Source: Prionace glauca
Taxonomy: Eukaryota; Chordata; Chondrichthyes; Carcharhiniformes; Carcharhinidae
DNA: 64,000 bases
Assembly (NCBI GenBank): GCA_037974335.1
Contig: CM075760.1
Coordinates: 8,491,432-8,555,431, forward strand
Direction of reading: 5' to 3'
The notes under the pieces were generated by a model. It was given only the letters and a program-made list of their open reading frames with translations, did not search any database and was not told the DNA's origin. This document shows positions 42,640 to 52,319 of the stretch, piece by piece; the stretch's first letter is position 1; every line of letters starts with the position of its first letter. A program made the translations under genes and the position numbers.

Positions 42640-43020
42640 GAGGACAGTGTTGGAGAAGGACACTGGAACACCTAAAGAGTCAGCAGCCACTTGACAACAG
42701 TGTGAGGGTGGGGGGGGGGGGGACAGTGAGACAGCGGGACACACAGGCAGCACATTGAGGAGAGTGTGAGAGGGGAACACTGGAACACTGCGACAAACAA
42801 GCAGGACCTTGAGGAGAGTGTGAGAGAGGTCACTGGGACACTGGGGCAAACAGTCATCACCTTGAGGAGAGGGTGAGAGGGAGGCACTGGGACACTGGGA
42901 CAGACAGTCAGCACATTGAGCAGACTGTGAGATGGAGGCACTGGGACAGACAGTCAGCACCTTGAGCTGAGTGTGAGAGGGGGGCTCTGGGACAGAGAGC
43001 AAGCACCTTGAGGAGAATTG
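42640..43020. repeat. Minisatellite, about 57-66 bp units
   Basis: Five to six units built on CACCTTGAGGAGAGTGTGAG, GGCACTGGGACACTGGGACA and GACAGTCAGCAC. Includes a poly-G run at 42713-42721. The Ser/Pro-rich minus-strand frames are repeat artefacts. Confidence 0.8.
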
Positions 43021-44035
43021 AAAGGGTGACATAGAAGATTCAAGCCACAGGTGGAGTTATGCAGCGCTGGGACCGGGACCGTTTGTTTATGTCCTGTGGT
43101 GCTGAGAATTCTCTTCAATATCGACTCCACAGTCAGGTGTCAGGGAACACAACTCTTTACTCCGTCTGTTCACACAATTCTCCAAATATTGACTGCCCAA
43201 TCTGGGAGGATCCTACAGCTCGCCCCAGTCCTGAGATCGCATGGCCTGTTCCCTGAAAGGAATGCCCCAACATATATACAACACTCCTCCCCTGGAAGTA
43301 ACAATCCCCACCCCCATACGTGTGCGAACAATTGAATATTTTTCTTTATTCGCTTCATACAGGCTTGGTGCAGAATCCACAGCATATTTCCAATACAATA
43401 CAGCCCACTGTTTATTCCTGGTCCTTATGTCTATCTCACATAGATCTGATCAGGGGGAGAGACAATCACTTGGGAGTTGATGCCTGGAGACTGGAGTCAG
43501 TTTTAAAATCCTCTCTGGCGAGTGAGGCCTCGATGAACCCTTCAACATTTGATCCTCTTCTGTCCCATCGTCAATAACCAATGTCGAGTTCCCTGTCCTC
43601 TCCATGAGTAGTGGAGCTGTTAATTCCAGGCCTCCCTGGCCTCTCGCGTAATAGAACAGAGAGAAGAGGAGGTGGCAAGCATCTAACCTCAGGTAGGAGT
43701 AAAATCGAAAGTTGACAAGGATGAAAAGGGAAATGCAGGACTGAGTGTGTTGTACCCAAATATGTGCAGTGCACTGAACGAAGTATATGGCATTGTTGCA
43801 GGCATTGTAATTGGCCTGTATGATGTTATGGGCATCACGGAGACATGATAACAAGGGGACCAGGGCTTTTATCGAAATACCCAAAGGAATATGTCCTATC
43901 GGAAGGACAGGCAAAGAAACGTTTTTTGTCTTGTGTTAAGTGACATGGGCTCTCACTGTAACCATTAGGACCTGCAGCAACAGCGTGGAGTTGGACATTG
44001 TGGTCAGACCAATTGGTGGCGTTAGATTGCAAGCT
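43021..44035. other. Unassigned region
   Basis: About 1 kb. Several frames of 65-154 codons but none with a recognisable domain. Nothing supported. Confidence 0.4.
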
Positions 44036-44109
44036 GTTTCTGTAGTGTAGTGGTTATCACATTCGCCTAACACGCGAAAGGTCCCTGGTTCGTAAACCAG
44101 GCAGAAACA
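44036..44109 (+). tRNA. tRNA-Val(AAC)-like gene
   Basis: Near-identical to vertebrate tRNA-Val(AAC). Acceptor stem GTTTCTG/CAGAAAC pairs perfectly; anticodon stem TTCGC/GCGAA with loop CTAACAC (anticodon AAC at 44069-44071); T stem CCTGG/CCAGG. Changes in the acceptor and T stems relative to the usual sequence are compensated, which suggests past selection. The T loop reads TTCGTAAA, eight bases instead of seven, and the extra base breaks promoter box B (GGTTCGAAACC becomes GGTTCGTAAACC). A TTTT run follows near 44133. It could be a recent pseudogene. Confidence 0.88.
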
Positions 44110-44860
44110 TTAGCTCATTTATTATGAGGTAGTTTTGCGTGGTTTCAGTTTTTGCTGCACATATTCCGAATCTCGATGTTACAGCCATATTATCTTTGCT
44201 CTGACCTCGGCCACAAGTGCTCTCAGCTAAATCATAAATGTTGTATTTTAAGACGCAATGAGGAAATAAATGTGTGTATTTGGACACCGTGCACAAACCA
44301 GCAACTTGTTCAGTCCACAACAGAACTTAATGGATTCATAAATGCAGACTAGCATAGTTAATTTCAATGTAAATATTGAAAAGAAATGCTGAGAAAACCA
44401 AAAGAAACCATCTGGCATTGAGTCTTTCGAAAGCATGTGTCTTTGTGCTTGGGATTTTAAACTGAAGAAAGCAGGCTGCAGAAAACAACTTTGTAACATT
44501 TGTGTCCAAAGCAGCAGCCGGAGTCCCAGCAGGAAATATTTAATCCTGTCGCTGAAAGAACATTAGCTAACCCAGGCTCCTAATTTCAAACTGATATAAT
44601 TATCTTGTGGGACTGCGTCATTACCGGCAAATGATGGCAGGAGGAAGAGATTTTGACCAATTCAATCCAGTGTGTGTGTTTAAACTGCACCGGGTTTGAC
44701 ATTGTAAAGGGAGAGAGAGGGTTGGCCTCGGCAGCGGCCGTGCCGATATTCAGAATCTGTGTTTGGGATGATTTTTGATGGTAAGGATGATTTCCACAGT
44801 GTTCCATTCAAACTAAAGTGTTACTTTTTTGTTAATGTCCAGTTCCTGAACACAGTGCAG
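44110..44860. other. Unassigned; expected site of a V leader exon
   Basis: About 750 bp upstream of the V pseudogene. ATGATTTTTGATG followed by GTAAGG near 44768-44786 could be a decayed leader exon, but it is too short to support. Nothing else recognised. Confidence 0.3.
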
Positions 44861-45170
44861 ATCAAAGTGCTGGAGATTCAGTTACTCAGTCCCGGCCATC
44901 AGTGAGCGTGAAAGAAAGTGAAGCCGTGACTATAAAGTGTATCTATAGCATTACAGAAGAAAGGTAGTATGTATATTGGTGCCTGCAGCAACCAGCGAAA
45001 GAGGCCCAGTTTGTTGTGTGGAGATGGCCTTGAGATGTTCTGGAATGGAAAGGCTCGGCGTTAGGAAACCGTTTTGCTTCAGACCTCCAGCTGTCAGACT
45101 CCACCACAATGTTACCCATCATGGGCCTGCAGCCGACCAACGCCGCTGTTTATTGCTGCGCCACGGGACT
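44861..45170 (+). pseudogene. T-cell-receptor V segment, pseudogene
   Basis: V exon after acceptor GTGCAG (44855-44860): DQSAGDSVTQSRPSVSV, the first cysteine in VTIKCIYS, YVYWCLQQPAKEAQFVVW, and NAAVYCCATG with the second cysteine. An in-frame TAG precedes YVYWC and a TGA with a frame change follows VVWRWP. A heptamer-like CACAGTA is at 45171-45177, but no ACAAAAACC-type nonamer lies 12 or 23 bp away. It resembles TRAV/TRDV segments of the other three in the window. Dead by both coding and RSS criteria. Confidence 0.75.
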
Positions 45171-45177
45171 CACAGTA

Positions 45178-45726
45178 ATAGAAAATAATACTAAGCATTG
45201 TTTGGGTGATTGTTGAGTGGAAAACTGAAAAAGATGTTTCCAGGCCCCCGCAAGTCGCATTATTTTCTCTTGCTACCAACAATGACAGACAGAGAAAGAC
45301 GGCCGAGTCCATCCAGCCTGTTCGCAACAAATATGAAATAAATCTGAAGTGTAGTCGCTATTTTAATGTAGGGAAGAGCCGTCATGAACAGAGCAAGATT
45401 CCGCGTAACGTGATCATCTGCTGTAGCTTGTCGACGGAGGTGTAAATGTCTTGGAGAATTGGGTTGTTTTAGACCCCAGTGCAGTGAAGTGTTTAAGATC
45501 CTCCAGGAAGGCCAGGCGAATCCTCTCTTTATACTTTATCTGAGCAATTCACTGCGGAGACGCTCGAACTCTAAGTGTAAGTGGCAGCTGGAATGTCTCT
45601 GGAGGGAGACCGGAACCCACAGTTTCCTGAATTAGACGCGATAGAATTCAGAAATGTAACAGTTAACACGGAACCGCAGATGGAACTTGAACTGGCGACA
45701 CCATCTGCGCCAGTTCTGTTTGATAA
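45178..45726. other. Spacer between two V segments of opposite orientation
   Basis: About 550 bp between the plus-strand V pseudogene and the RSS of the minus-strand V segment. Their recombination ends face each other. Nothing else seen. Confidence 0.45.
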
Positions 45727-45765
45727 GGTTTTTGTACAGCGATAGATGAGGTTTAAATCTCTGTG
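45727..45765 (-). other. V recombination signal sequence, 23-bp spacer
   Basis: Minus strand: heptamer CACAGAG (45759-45765), spacer of exactly 23 bp, perfect nonamer ACAAAAACC (45727-45735). The heptamer has one change from CACAGTG outside the critical CAC. Confidence 0.92.
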
Positions 45766-46216
45766 TCGCTCAACGCACAGAAATAGACAGCGGTATCTTG
45801 GATTTCTGCTCGAGTAAGCGTTAAAGGAAATTTATTTTCTGCATTTGTCTGATCGGCCTCGAATTTTCCCTTGGCAAAATCTGCGTCTCCTCTGCTGCTT
45901 CTGTCTCGGTGCAAAATAAAATGCGGAGCCTGGTCCGTATGCTGTCTGTACCAGTAAAGATCGGGATTGCTGTAACTTGTCGTGTAGCTGCAGTCCATTC
46001 TCACTCTATCTCCTTCAGTAATATACAGTTCAGTCTGAGGTTGCGACACAGAATCTGCTTGAATCAGCCCTGAATAAAACACAAGGAAAGGTTTAACACA
46101 ACACTGAGCTGCGGGTCCGTTACCTTCACAATAGTGCCAGCAGATAAGAATTTATGGTGTTACTTACCGAACACCAGCCACAATATAACCAGATGATAAA
46201 AACAGAAAAGCCCCAT
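45766..46216 (-). CDS. T-cell-receptor V segment (TRAV/TRDV-like), intact
   Basis: Two exons. Leader 46168-46216 (MGLFCFYHLVILWLVF plus one base, donor GTAAGT); 98-bp intron; V exon 45766-46069 (acceptor CAG at 46070-46072). The V domain reads GLIQADSVSQPQTELYIT, first cysteine in VRMDCSYT, LYWYRQHTDQAPHFIL, and DTAVYFCALSD with the second cysteine, immediately followed by a 23-RSS. The product is the variable part of a TCR chain, joined to D or J segments in developing T cells. Alpha/delta type is by resemblance (WYRQ, AVYFCAL); V segments of other chains also use 23-RSS. Confidence 0.9.
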
Positions 46217-46449
46217 TATTTCTTGGCCAGTGATTCCCTTGAGTCGCATGTTGGAGATATGGATATATTTGCTATTGTAATCCTTTAAATTAAGCGACTG
46301 TTGTACAGAAAGCATAAACAGAAGGAGACGAAGAGTCTTGGGAAATCGTTTACCAAGATAAACTAGCAATTGGATAACTGAATAGCAGCATGTTAACAAG
46401 AGTGCTCACTGGTCAGGTTACAGCCTCTCCAGCTCCTGTTCCACCATCT

Positions 46450-46520
46450 GACTGCGTCACTGCTCTGGGCGTGGTTTGTGTTTGAATTCAGCCCCGCCCC
46501 TTCCCTCCTCACGTCACTCG
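46450..46520 (-). promoter_or_regulatory. Possible CRE-like promoter elements upstream of V segment
   Basis: Minus strand: AGTGACGTGAGG (near 46509-46520) and AGTGACGCAG (near 46451-46461) resemble the CRE-type decamer AGTGACGTCA known from TCR V promoters, 235-300 bp before the leader ATG. A LINE inserted just upstream at 46540. Confidence 0.35.
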
Positions 46521-46539
46521 TTCAGAAAATATAACAATT

Positions 46540-47058
46540 AAGAACATAAGAACATAAGAAATAGGAGCAGGAGTAGGCCATCCGGCCCTTCGAGCCTGCC
46601 CCGCCATTCAATAAGATCATGGCTGATCTGTCGTGACTCAGCTCCACCTTCCCGCCCTCTCCCCATAACCCTTAATCCCTTCTCTTATCAAAAACCCATC
46701 AACCCGTTTCTTAAAAATATTTAGCGAGGCAGCCTCCACCACTTCAACGGGCAGAGAATTCCAGAGATTCACCACCCTTTGAGTGAAGAAGTTCCTCCTC
46801 AACTCTGTTCTAAACCGCTCCCCCTTTATCTTGAGGCTGTGCCCCCTAGTCCTACTGTCTTTTTTGAGCGGGAACAGTCTCTCCACCTCTATCCTATCCA
46901 TCCCATTCATCATCTTATACGTCTCAATGAGATCTCCCCTCATTCTTCTAAACTCTAACGAGTACAAGCCTAGTTTATTCAGCCTCTCCTCATAGCTCAA
47001 TCCCCTCAACTCCGGTATCAGCCGAGTAAACCTCCTCTGCACTCCCTCCAGGGCCATA
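46540..47058 (-). mobile_element. CR1-like LINE, subfamily A, short 5'-truncated copy
   Basis: Only the RT C-terminus (ALEGVQRRFTRLIPELRG to LFPLKKDSRTRGHSLKIKG) and 3' end with AAGAACATAAG tail. The 139-codon frame is uninterrupted. It lies about 320 bp upstream of the V leader exon. Confidence 0.93.
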
Positions 47059-47945
47059 ATCTGTCATTGAACTTTATTATAGATGCAGAGAAAATGATGA
47101 ATGAAAGAAATTGGCAGAGACGAAATGGTCTCGAAATAGAAGAAAAAATCGAGAGCGAGCAAGGCACAATTGAAAAGGAACGGATGTATTATGCAAACCG
47201 AGGAATAAATTATGTGCTGATTTCCATAAGGTGCTATATATTTTTGTTTTGTTCTGTCTCTTCTCTAGTCATCGGCGATTATATTAAGGTCAGTATTTAT
47301 TTTCCAGCGTGAACCTCACATAAACACATTGTGGTCTCATCCTGAACCACATCAGTGTGAATGTTGAAGGTGTTATGCTCAATCATTAATGCGTCATTCT
47401 CCTCTTCTGTTGAATAATTTCAAACAGTTCTTTCCAGCATTTGTTCTTTATTCAACATTTATCATCTATACATTTAATTAACACATATGCCCTCCTTCCG
47501 AATTGAATATCTCTGAAATATACAGCATTGAAAGGCAAACATGACTGGCCAGCAAAAGAAATCGAGTCACCGGGTCATACACATCGCCTGGTGCTTATTT
47601 GAGAAAGGGCGCAGTCAGCTTTTAATCAAGATCAAACATGTTAAAAGGAAAGACATTTCAGAATAATCTGTTAATTATACTTGATCGCTCTTTATTCTGT
47701 GTGTGAAACATTCTGGCTCGTTCACCTACAGGAAGTCCAGCAGATCCCGCACTGATCCTTGATTTCCTCATCTGTCTGAGTGTTTCTTTTTCCCATTTCT
47801 TTATTATGAAGAACAATTTTTAATAGATGGTTCAGGAAAATTTGGGTCATTTCCTCTTGTTCAATTAGAGTTCCACTTGTGACTGTCTTCATGAGCACAC
47901 AATACTATTAAACATGTTTCAGATTACCTTAATCACGTTTCAGCT
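47059..47945. other. Unassigned AT-rich region
   Basis: About 890 bp, nothing recognised. Confidence 0.4.
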
Positions 47946-48810
47946 TCATCTTGATCAATTGGGCCAGTGGGCTGATGAATGGCAGAAGATGTGTAATTCA
48001 GATAAATGCCAGCTGATACATTTTAGTTGATCGAACCAGGGCTGGATTTATTCAGTTAATGGTAGGGCATCCGGGAGATTTATAGAACAAACAGATCTGG
48101 GGGTACAGGTTCATAGCTCCTTGAAAGTGGAATCACAGGTGGACAGATTCATGAAGAAGGCATTCAGCATACTTGGTTTCTTTGGCCAGAACATTGAATG
48201 CAGGAGTTGTACAAGACATTGGTAAGGCCATGCTTGGAATACTGTGTGCAATTCTGGTCAAACTATTATAGAAAGGGTATTATTCAACTAGAAAGAATGC
48301 TGAAACGATTTGCTAGGATGCTACCGGGTCTTGATGGTTTGAGCTATAAGGAGAGGCTGGATAGATTGGGATTTTGTTTTCACTGGGACGTAGGAGCGTT
48401 CGTGGTACCCTTTTCGCAGTCTATAAAATAATGAGGGGCATAGATCAGCTAGCTAGTTAATATCGTTTCCAAGAGTTGGGGAGTCTAAAACTAAAGGGCA
48501 AAGGTTTAAAGTGGGAGGGGAGAGATACAAAAGTGTCCAGAGGGCCAATTTCTTTTCACACAGAGGGTGTTGCGTATCTGGAACAAGCTGCCAAAGTATT
48601 ACAAGAGGAGGGAACAATTTTGTCCTTCAAAAAGCGTTCAGACAGCTACATGGGTAAGATGGGTATAGAGGAATATGGGCCAAACGCGGGCAATTGGGAC
48701 TAGGTTAGGGGTTAGTAAAAGGGGTGCCATAGACAAATTGGGCCGAAGAGCCGGTTTCCATGCTGTAAACCTCTATGGCTCTCTATGACTCTATGATTCT
48801 ATGGTGATTA
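47946..48810 (+). mobile_element. CR1-like LINE, another subfamily
   Basis: CTTGATCAATTGGGCCAGTG, then LYKTLVRPCLEYCVQFWSNY (about 48203-48262) and ERMLKRFARMLPGLDGLSY. The 3' end has CTCTATGACTCTATGATTCTATGG, the CR1-type octamer repeat. 5'-truncated; frames broken several times. Confidence 0.85.
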
Positions 48811-50261
48811 ACAATGTTAGTCTGCATCTATAAACTCGTTAAATTCTGCTGTGAATTGAACGAGTTGCGAATGTGTACAAATAATACAAATAATTCAATC
48901 CTGCCATTGCGTCCTGAAATACAGCATTTCTGATTTTCCTGAAGCATTTGACACAGAGGTGACACCAATGTAATATGGATGAAACACCAGATTAGTAATC
49001 TTTAGCAACAAGTGAATACATGCAGGCGTTGCTCAAGCTTAATTAAAAATTTTGAATATTGTTTCTGTCTAATTTCAAATCGCGTGAGAAGCGAACGCGA
49101 CAACCATTACACTCCAGATACTTGGCGCCTGATAATCAATAAATGTCAGTGAATTCATAATGATCAGAGAGTATGAGGATGCTGCAGCAAATATGAAATG
49201 GATAAGTGAAGTTAGCAACACCCATTGAAGGTTGCATTGGTTGGAAATGGATATTGTTCACCTGATATAAGGAGAGATGGATTTAGGGGCATAGGAGTCA
49301 CAGAATAATAGGGAGTGAAATGGACAGAAACACAATGGCAATGACAAGTCAGAGAGAGAGTTAGGGAGAGATACAGTGACAGAAGTAGATAGATAAAGGG
49401 GGAAGCAATGATTAAGATGGCAGAAGAAAGGCAGGTGAGGTATAAAATCAACAATATAATGTACAAGCTGATATGGGAAAAATTATCTTGAAATATCATT
49501 TAAATTTAACTGTGATTGTGGAGAACAAGATTACTGGTTTATTTAAGTAAATTTAAATTTGGGGCGCAGATCAGGGAAGTTGACAAATGTAACAGAGTCC
49601 AAAACAAATAAGGCAAATTATAAGGATGGTGCGATTTTCTCAATTAGTGATTTACAATGAAAATAATGAAAGTCCTCATTCCCTGTGCCGTGCAGTATAC
49701 TGACTGCAGTGGTCAGGAATACGTGATGAATGGGCTCCCTCTGTGGTGATGACTGTTAAATTGTCTTATTTCTGGAGATTCAATATATTCATTATATCTC
49801 AAATTATGTGAATGTCAAATCTTTCCTGATTTGTATTATTTTTAGTGTGATGTAACCTATAGATTCTAGGGGCTGGTGTGAAACTGAATGCGAGTTGTTC
49901 TCTGCACAGAGAGCTTTGAAATTTGCAGTTGAGTGCAATGAATTTGGGTTCTGCAAAAGTTCTCCAATTAAAAAATAAGTTTTTAATTCCAAACGGCGGT
50001 CGCAAACAACGGGTATATTCACATTATCATGACATTAATTGTATCGCAGCTCGATGTATTTCCATTCACTGGCTTCCAGCTCTCCACTGACTGGTAGAGC
50101 AAGACTGCAAAAGTGGTATGGTTGTCTTTTGAAAGAATAGTCGAGTCTGGTTCTGTGCTGGATCGGCCTGACAGATTGGACTCTGCAGTTTGTTCTCTCC
50201 ACTGCTGCTGAGAACAGTTAGGTGGTGGTTTCACCTGACGTTATCTTGGTTTCCTGTGTGT
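48811..50261. other. Unassigned AT-rich region
   Basis: About 1.45 kb between a LINE and a TG repeat. Only short frames, nothing recognised. Confidence 0.4.
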
Positions 50262-50263
50262 GT

Positions 50264-50304
<41 letters not shown>
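50262..50304. repeat. (TG)n microsatellite
   Basis: About 43 bp of TG with one TATG interruption, about 70 bp beyond the RSS of the next V segment. Confidence 0.95.
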
Positions 50305-50306
<2 letters not shown>

Positions 50307-50374
50307 AGAGGCTGACAGCTCAGTTAACATCTGACCATTAAGCAATCCTCAAATGCATTACTCCAATATAAGCA

Positions 50375-50413
50375 GGTTTTTGCACGAAGGTGGGCCTTCT
50401 TTCTATCATTGTG
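50375..50413 (-). other. V recombination signal sequence, 23-bp spacer
   Basis: Minus strand: heptamer CACAATG (50407-50413), spacer of exactly 23 bp, nonamer GCAAAAACC (50375-50383), one change from ACAAAAACC. Confidence 0.9.
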
Positions 50414-50875
50414 CGTCTGAACACGCAGTAGTAAGTGGCAGCATCAGCCAGGCTCAGGTCGAATATATTTAAACTGATGAATTTGTTCGAGGCCTGGAGG
50501 TCCACATAGAACGGACTTTTAAAAACATCTGCTTTATCTTCATAACCATCAGGATCTTTCCGCAGAATAAACACGGGCTGCGCGTCTGGAAATTGTCGGT
50601 ACCAGTACAGCCTATAGTCGCTCTCCGTGGTTTGATAGTTACAGGTTAGAGTCACGATCTCGCCTTCTGTCTTAACATCTGATGAGAGCGACTGGGTGAC
50701 AGAATCTCCATGAATCAGATCTGAAATTAACAAAATAGAAAATGTTCAGACGGGCGGATCATGAAAGAATGGTCTGGAACCAAGTTTGGGAAACGCGGCA
50801 AACGGTCAATGTATTTTGCACATATTTACCTATCAGAAATGGTGCCCACATTATCCACACACCGAGCAGCCACAT
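50414..50875 (-). CDS. T-cell-receptor V segment (TRAV/TRDV-like), intact
   Basis: Leader exon 50830-50875 (MWLLGVWIMWAPFLI plus one base, donor GTAAAT); 109-bp intron; V exon 50414-50720 (acceptor CAG at 50721-50723). V domain: DLIHGDSVTQSLSSDVKTEG, first cysteine in VTLTCNYQ, LYWYRQFPDAQPVFILRK, and DAATYYCVFR with the second cysteine, then a 23-RSS. No stop or frameshift. It differs strongly from the V at 45766 in its loops, so it belongs to a different V family. Confidence 0.9.
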
Positions 50876-51784
50876 TGCCGCTGTCCACTCCGTAGAAGGG
50901 GAGCTGGGTGTTTGATTTCATCAAGTATAATCCTTACTCTCAGTCATTAGTTTCCTGTCTACAGATGTTCTCAGCGCTGTACCTTCTGCCCCCAGTGGTG
51001 CTGCGTAACACCCAAGTGGTGATAACAGACAGTAAACAGAGACATAAATGACAACAGCTGTTTCCTCCTTGTTATAGCTCTTTTATTGCGGGAAAGCTTC
51101 CAATTTTCCTTTTGTTCTACTATCCAACAACTGCAGTGCATTTTGCTCTCTCGTTCTTTCTAAAGTTTCATTCCAGATTGTGACCAGTCCCGGTATGACA
51201 AGGTCCTGATGTTAGTCCTAAAGTATCGTTCGATAATTTGGGAACTGGTCTACCCATCGAATATTTGTTACATAACTATAGGAATAGCAACATTGAAAAC
51301 GATTAAGAATATTTCAAAAAAAGAGATTGTTATCACTGTTAAAATTATGTTTCTACATTTCTCCCCTCAATCAGATTTTCTTCAATAAATACACTCGCTC
51401 CGATAATGAATTTAATGCAATGTCCTTCTGCCCTCTCCTGTGGAAAAAGAGCACTACACTATATAACTTTAAAACAGCCTGTTTTACTTCTGATTCCAAC
51501 AACTGCTGATCGTACATTCTCCTCAGGATGAAATATATTTTTAATTTCTCTTCTTTTTGAATGCGCCTGGTGATATTGAATCTGATTTTCATTGTTGCAA
51601 ATCATTGATCATGAGATGTTCCAACAATCTTTTCAGAGCGGATTATGGATATTGTGTCGCTCCATCTCTATCTTCAAGAGTTCAGGTAGAATTAGAAGGG
51701 ATGAGTTTAAACTTTGAGGGATGACTTTACTAAACTTTGATCTCAAAATTTGGGCTTAAAGTTTGTTATACCCCAAAGTGACAG
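50876..51784. other. Upstream region of V segment, unassigned
   Basis: About 900 bp; no element or gene recognised. The V promoter should lie in its left part. Confidence 0.4.
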
Positions 51785-52175
51785 AGCATGAGCGAGATGG
51801 ATACTCAGCAAGAGCCTGATGTCCTCGCGTGTGAGTCGCTGAAAGTAAACGTGCAGTTACAGCAGGCAGTAAAGAAGAAAAATGATTTTCTAACCTTCAT
51901 AGCAAGAGGGTTTGAGTATAGGAATAGGGATGTTTTGCTGCAATTCTATCGGGCATTGTTAGGGCCATATCTGGAATATTGTGTGTAGCTTTGATGTCCT
52001 CATCCGAGAAAGGATGTCCTCGTTACAGAGGGATTGCAGAGAAGGTTTACCAGGCTGTTTCTTGGGATGTTAGTTTTGTCATTTCAGTAGAGAATAAATA
52101 ATTTAGAATTATATTTATTAGAGTTCAAAAGAGTGAGAGGAGTTCTCATCGAAACTAATCAAATTCCGGAGGATT
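51785..52175 (+). mobile_element. CR1-like LINE fragment, old
   Basis: FLTFIARGFEYRNRDVLLQF and LLGPYLEYC (about 51887-51985), then RT C-terminal remnants. Broken frames; both ends lost. Confidence 0.8.
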
Positions 52176-52180
52176 ACATA

Positions 52181-52305
52181 GACACATAGAAGCAGGAATA
52201 CGCCATTCAGCCCATCGAGCCTGCTCCGCCATTCATTTTGAACATGGTTGATCATCAAATTTAATATCGTGATTTCCCTTTCCTCTCATATGCTTTGATC
52301 CATTC
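52181..52305 (-). mobile_element. CR1-like LINE 3' end, fragment
   Basis: GCCATTCAGCCCATCGAGCCTGCTCCGCC and TTCATTTTGAACATGGTTGA: antisense tail piece between two sense LINEs. Confidence 0.65.
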
Positions 52306-52319
52306 AGTTCCAAGAGCTG

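Noticed and set aside
42571-43032. Ser/Pro/Val-rich 153-codon frame
   Set aside because: It is the translation of a minisatellite with units of about 57-66 bp.
43051-43577. Possible LTR or gene fragment between the minisatellite and the tRNA
   Set aside because: No LTR ends, polypurine tract, domain or splice structure could be shown.
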